From NCBI GenBank assembly GCA_016215305.1, contig JACRKI010000010.1, forward strand, positions 1-5,978: a stretch of DNA of 5,978 nt, in the 5' to 3' direction. Under the pieces are notes generated by a model. It did no database searches. It was not told the DNA's origin and worked only from the letters and a program-made list of their open reading frames with translations. The stretch comes from Candidatus Woesearchaeota archaeon. GTDB lineage: Archaea; Nanobdellota; Nanobdellia; Woesearchaeales; DSVV01. Positions 4,888-5,978 of the stretch are shown here, one piece after another. The translations under genes were made by a program, and so were the position numbers. The number at the start of each line of letters is the position of its first letter. Position 1 is the stretch's first letter.

Positions 4888-5529
4888 CTATTCCTTCGCC
4901 ATCATGTTCTCGACAACGCGGGAAGCATATTCAACGTCATCAACAATCTGCTCGAGAAGATCATACAAATCTTTGTAGATAATGATTTCTTTTGCATCGC
5001 GTTTGGAAGCGAAGAGAGATGCCATCGCGAGATTGTGCACATAATCCGCTTCCCGTTCAATGCCGTGAATGCGGCTAATGGATTGATGCGCGCGTGATGA
5101 TTCTTTCCAATATGATAATAAGACAACAAGTTCTTTGCATGCGTTATTCACGAGCAATGCAAATTGCTGTACATCTTCATTTGGTTTGGTCACACCATAA
5201 AGCAACATGCGTTTGCTCACACTGCTAATCCCATCCATAATGGTTTCAAGGAGTGACGCAAGAGAATGGATGCTTTGCATGTGAAGAACATTTGTATCTG
5301 AATGATTCAGGCGCATGATAATGATGTGGCTCATTTCATCGCAGCGATGCTCTACTTCTTTCAAATCCGCTGCGCGCTGTGCGCGATCCTGCAAAGAAAG
5401 CTGTTCATAGGTGTCCACAAAGTCCTTGAAGATGGTTGCGCCGCGGGAAACCTGTTCAGTAAACTGAAGAAGCATCCGGAAGAATTTTTTGTCATCGCTT
5501 GGAAACAAAAGTTGTCGTAATGGATTCAT
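4888..5529 (-). CDS. DUF47 / PhoU-like helical protein
   Basis: 213 residues, the normal length for DUF47 (PhoU-divergent) proteins. These are all-helical, metal-binding cytoplasmic proteins usually linked to Pit-type phosphate transport. The N-terminal NPLRQLLFPSDDKKFF is the family's usual opening. Metal-binding-type motifs are EHRCDEMSH (60-68) and GIEREADYVHNLAMASLF (156-173). The C-terminal YDLLEQIVDDVEYASRVVENM (189-209) is typical. Odd point: the family's usual R-E-D segment before the second helix pair reads M-Q-S here (84-86). The start at 5529 is chosen because the TATA box at 5551-5560 lies 26 bases upstream; the in-frame ATG at 5550 directly abuts that box and would not be in the mRNA. 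No Pit transporter gene is visible. It is convergent with the thiF-like gene. Confidence 0.93.
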   Translation of the reverse strand: MNPLRQLLFPSDDKKFFRMLLQFTEQVSRGATIFKDFVDTYEQLSLQDRAQRAADLKEVEHRCDEMSHIIIMRLNHSDTNVLHMQSIHSLASLLETIMDGISSVSKRMLLYGVTKPNEDVQQFALLVNNACKELVVLLSYWKESSRAHQSISRIHGIEREADYVHNLAMASLFASKRDAKEIIIYKDLYDLLEQIVDDVEYASRVVENMMAKE

Positions 5530-5550
5530 AAGAATATTTGAAGAACGCAT

Positions 5551-5560
5551 CTATAAAAAG
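5551..5560 (-). promoter_or_regulatory. TATA box of the DUF47 gene
   Basis: The minus strand reads CTTTTTATAG, preceded by an A-rich BRE-like stretch (AATAAAAAA). Its centre is 26 bases before the ATG at 5529 and it immediately precedes the ATG at 5550. It therefore decides the start codon. Confidence 0.7.
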
Positions 5561-5690
5561 TTTTTTATTCTCGGAAAAAGTGTTATCAACTGGTGTCGAA
5601 AATTAAAGAATAAGTCTACAAAGGACAGTTTCGATCTGGAGTTGTACAGTTTTTTGATGTGAATTCTTTAAGATCATTTTTTTCTTACTA
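5561..5690. other. Gene-free stretch upstream of the DUF47 promoter
   Basis: No coding frame, clear repeat or RNA motif is visible here. It separates the DUF47 promoter from the hairpin cluster. A run of seven Ts (5677-5683) precedes the first small hairpin. Confidence 0.5.
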
Positions 5691-5703
5691 TTACTCGAAG
5701 TAA
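5691..5703. repeat. Small hairpin TTACT-CGA-AGTAA
   Basis: Perfect 5-bp arms with a 3-base loop, one base from the foot of the long hairpin at 5705. It may mark the outer end of the element. Confidence 0.45.
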
Positions 5704-5704
5704 A

Positions 5705-5763
5705 GATAATCCCAGACGGCGTATCCCACGCTTAAAAGCGTGGGCTTTGCCGTCGGGATTATC
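5705..5763. repeat. Long hairpin 1 (23 base pairs)
   Basis: GATAATCCC (5705-5713) pairs with GGGATTATC (5755-5763). GACGGC (5715-5720) pairs with GCCGTC (5749-5754). CCCACGCT (5725-5732) pairs with AGCGTGGG (5737-5744) across a TAAA loop. The only interruptions are a bulged A and a 4x4 internal loop (GTAT/CTTT). This far exceeds what the AT-rich background should give by chance. Confidence 0.9.
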
Positions 5764-5977
5764 AGACATGTGAACTAACGGCTTCATCCCCGCACTGAAG
5801 TGCGGGGCTTTCGCCGAGTTCCCATGTAATAACGAATGAGAAGAAAAAACTCTTCTCTCGCTTCTTCTCCTTGAAAACACTTTCGATCAAACTCAAGTGT
5901 GTACAAAAGGAGTGGTTGCGTTCTCGCAATTTTTCTTCATTGCTGAGCACGCACCATATACTTGACGCTCTCCACGC
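5762..5977 (-). CDS. Possible C-terminal end of a gene entering from the right edge (doubtful)
   Basis: This minus frame stays open from the edge to a TGA at 5762-5764, giving 71 residues and ending ELGESPALQCGDEAVSSHV across hairpin 2. A tail of the type E-(A/S)-P-x-x-x-x-G over a GC-rich hairpin is what I recall for some TnpB C-termini. However, the diagnostic zinc-finger and catalytic motifs would be outside the window, and the upstream part (KEKKREKSFFFSF) does not look like a known domain. The other two minus frames also enter from the edge, ending after 13 codons (TGA at 5937-5939) or 27 codons, so the true edge gene may stop earlier. Confidence 0.2.
   Translation of the reverse strand, partial: AWRASSIWCVLSNEEKLRERNHSFCTHLSLIESVFKEKKREKSFFFSFVITWELGESPALQCGDEAVSSHV
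5766..5827. repeat. Long hairpin 2 (22 base pairs)
   Basis: ACATG/CATGT, GAACT/AGTTC, CGGC/GCCG and CCCCGCAC/GTGCGGGG are nested around a TGAA loop, with small bulges and a TTCAT/CTTTC internal loop. Architecture, loop and the CTTT following the apical stem match hairpin 1, two bases away, although the outer stems differ in sequence. Confidence 0.9.
5838..5857. repeat. Hairpin GAGAAGA-(6)-TCTTCTC
   Basis: Perfect 7-bp arms around AAAAAC. It lies 10 bases from hairpin 2. It is AT/purine-rich and less certain as a functional structure. Confidence 0.5.
5916..5929. repeat. Hairpin TTGCG-TTCT-CGCAA
   Basis: Perfect 5-bp arms with a 4-base loop near the right edge. It lies just downstream of one possible minus-strand stop (5937), so it might instead belong to the 3' end of an edge gene. 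Confidence 0.5.
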
Positions 5978-5978
5978 A

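Larger units (their letters stand above)
5691..5929 (-). ncRNA. Candidate structured RNA / IS200-IS605-type 3' end (hairpin cluster)
   Basis: Five inverted repeats in about 240 bases: 5691-5703, 5705-5763, 5766-5827, 5838-5857 and 5916-5929. On the minus strand the two long ones have the core AAAGCCC - GC-rich arm - TTCA or TTTTAA - arm - GGGAT, a pattern I recall from the 3' ends of IS200/IS605-family elements, where tnpB runs into the omega RNA that guides TnpB. A tnpB gene, if present, would lie beyond the right edge. Alternatives are a stand-alone palindromic mobile element, a tandem pair of transposon ends, or a plus-strand RNA. Strand and boundaries are guesses. Confidence 0.4.

Noticed and set aside
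5530..5550. Seven extra N-terminal residues of the DUF47 protein
   Set aside because: The TATA box directly abuts the upstream ATG and predicts transcription starting at the inner ATG.
5561..5690. Gene or RNA between the DUF47 promoter and the hairpin cluster
   Set aside because: No sustained frame, promoter-start pair or structure could be supported.
5705..5827. tRNA or ordinary intrinsic terminators for the long hairpins
   Set aside because: There is no cloverleaf or T-arm. Neither hairpin is followed by a T-run on either strand, and archaeal terminators do not need such stems.

Overview
The window looks archaeal, most likely from a small-genome DPANN-type lineage. The lineage is an inference; the archaeal assignment is firmer. 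The supports are an archaeal-type phenylalanyl-tRNA synthetase alpha chain, a TrmB-family regulator with a PLD-like C-terminal domain, an archaeal E1-like protein with a C-terminal extension, and a DUF47 protein. In addition, five genes have a TATA-like box about 24-28 bases before the start codon, as expected for leaderless archaeal mRNAs. Base composition is AT-rich throughout.

Layout. (1) Positions 1-1340, minus strand: pheS, cut by the left edge just before its last ~50 codons. It is divergent from (2) a small P-loop kinase (1415-1924, plus); the 74-base gap holds a TATA box for each gene. (3) 1925-2239 has no gene. It holds T-rich sequence, a 30-base tandem repeat and inverted repeats. 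(4) Two small overlapping ORFs of unknown function follow (2240-2458 and 2455-2586, plus), the first with a possible membrane segment. (5) A TrmB-family regulator (2647-3453, minus) diverges from (6) an E1-like ThiF/MoeB/HesA adenylyltransferase (3640-4653, plus). The spacer carries a perfect 9-bp-arm palindrome that is a good operator candidate. (7) 4654-4887 is non-coding and resembles, block by block, the sequence after the kinase. (8) A DUF47/PhoU-like protein (4888-5529, minus) has a start that must be moved seven codons inward, because its TATA box abuts the upstream ATG. (9) 5691-5929 is a dense run of hairpins. It includes two long adjacent ones (5705-5763 and 5766-5827) whose cores resemble each other and the 3' ends of IS200/IS605 (tnpB) elements.

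The protein genes do not form one pathway. They are single-gene transcription units for translation (pheS), sulfur transfer or ubiquitin-like conjugation (thiF-like), phosphate physiology (DUF47) and regulation (trmB-like). The parts most worth following up are the hairpin cluster at the right end, which may be a TnpB guide-RNA (omega RNA) scaffold or transposon end, the small-ORF pair with its repeat-rich leader, and the diverged non-coding element found after two unrelated genes.
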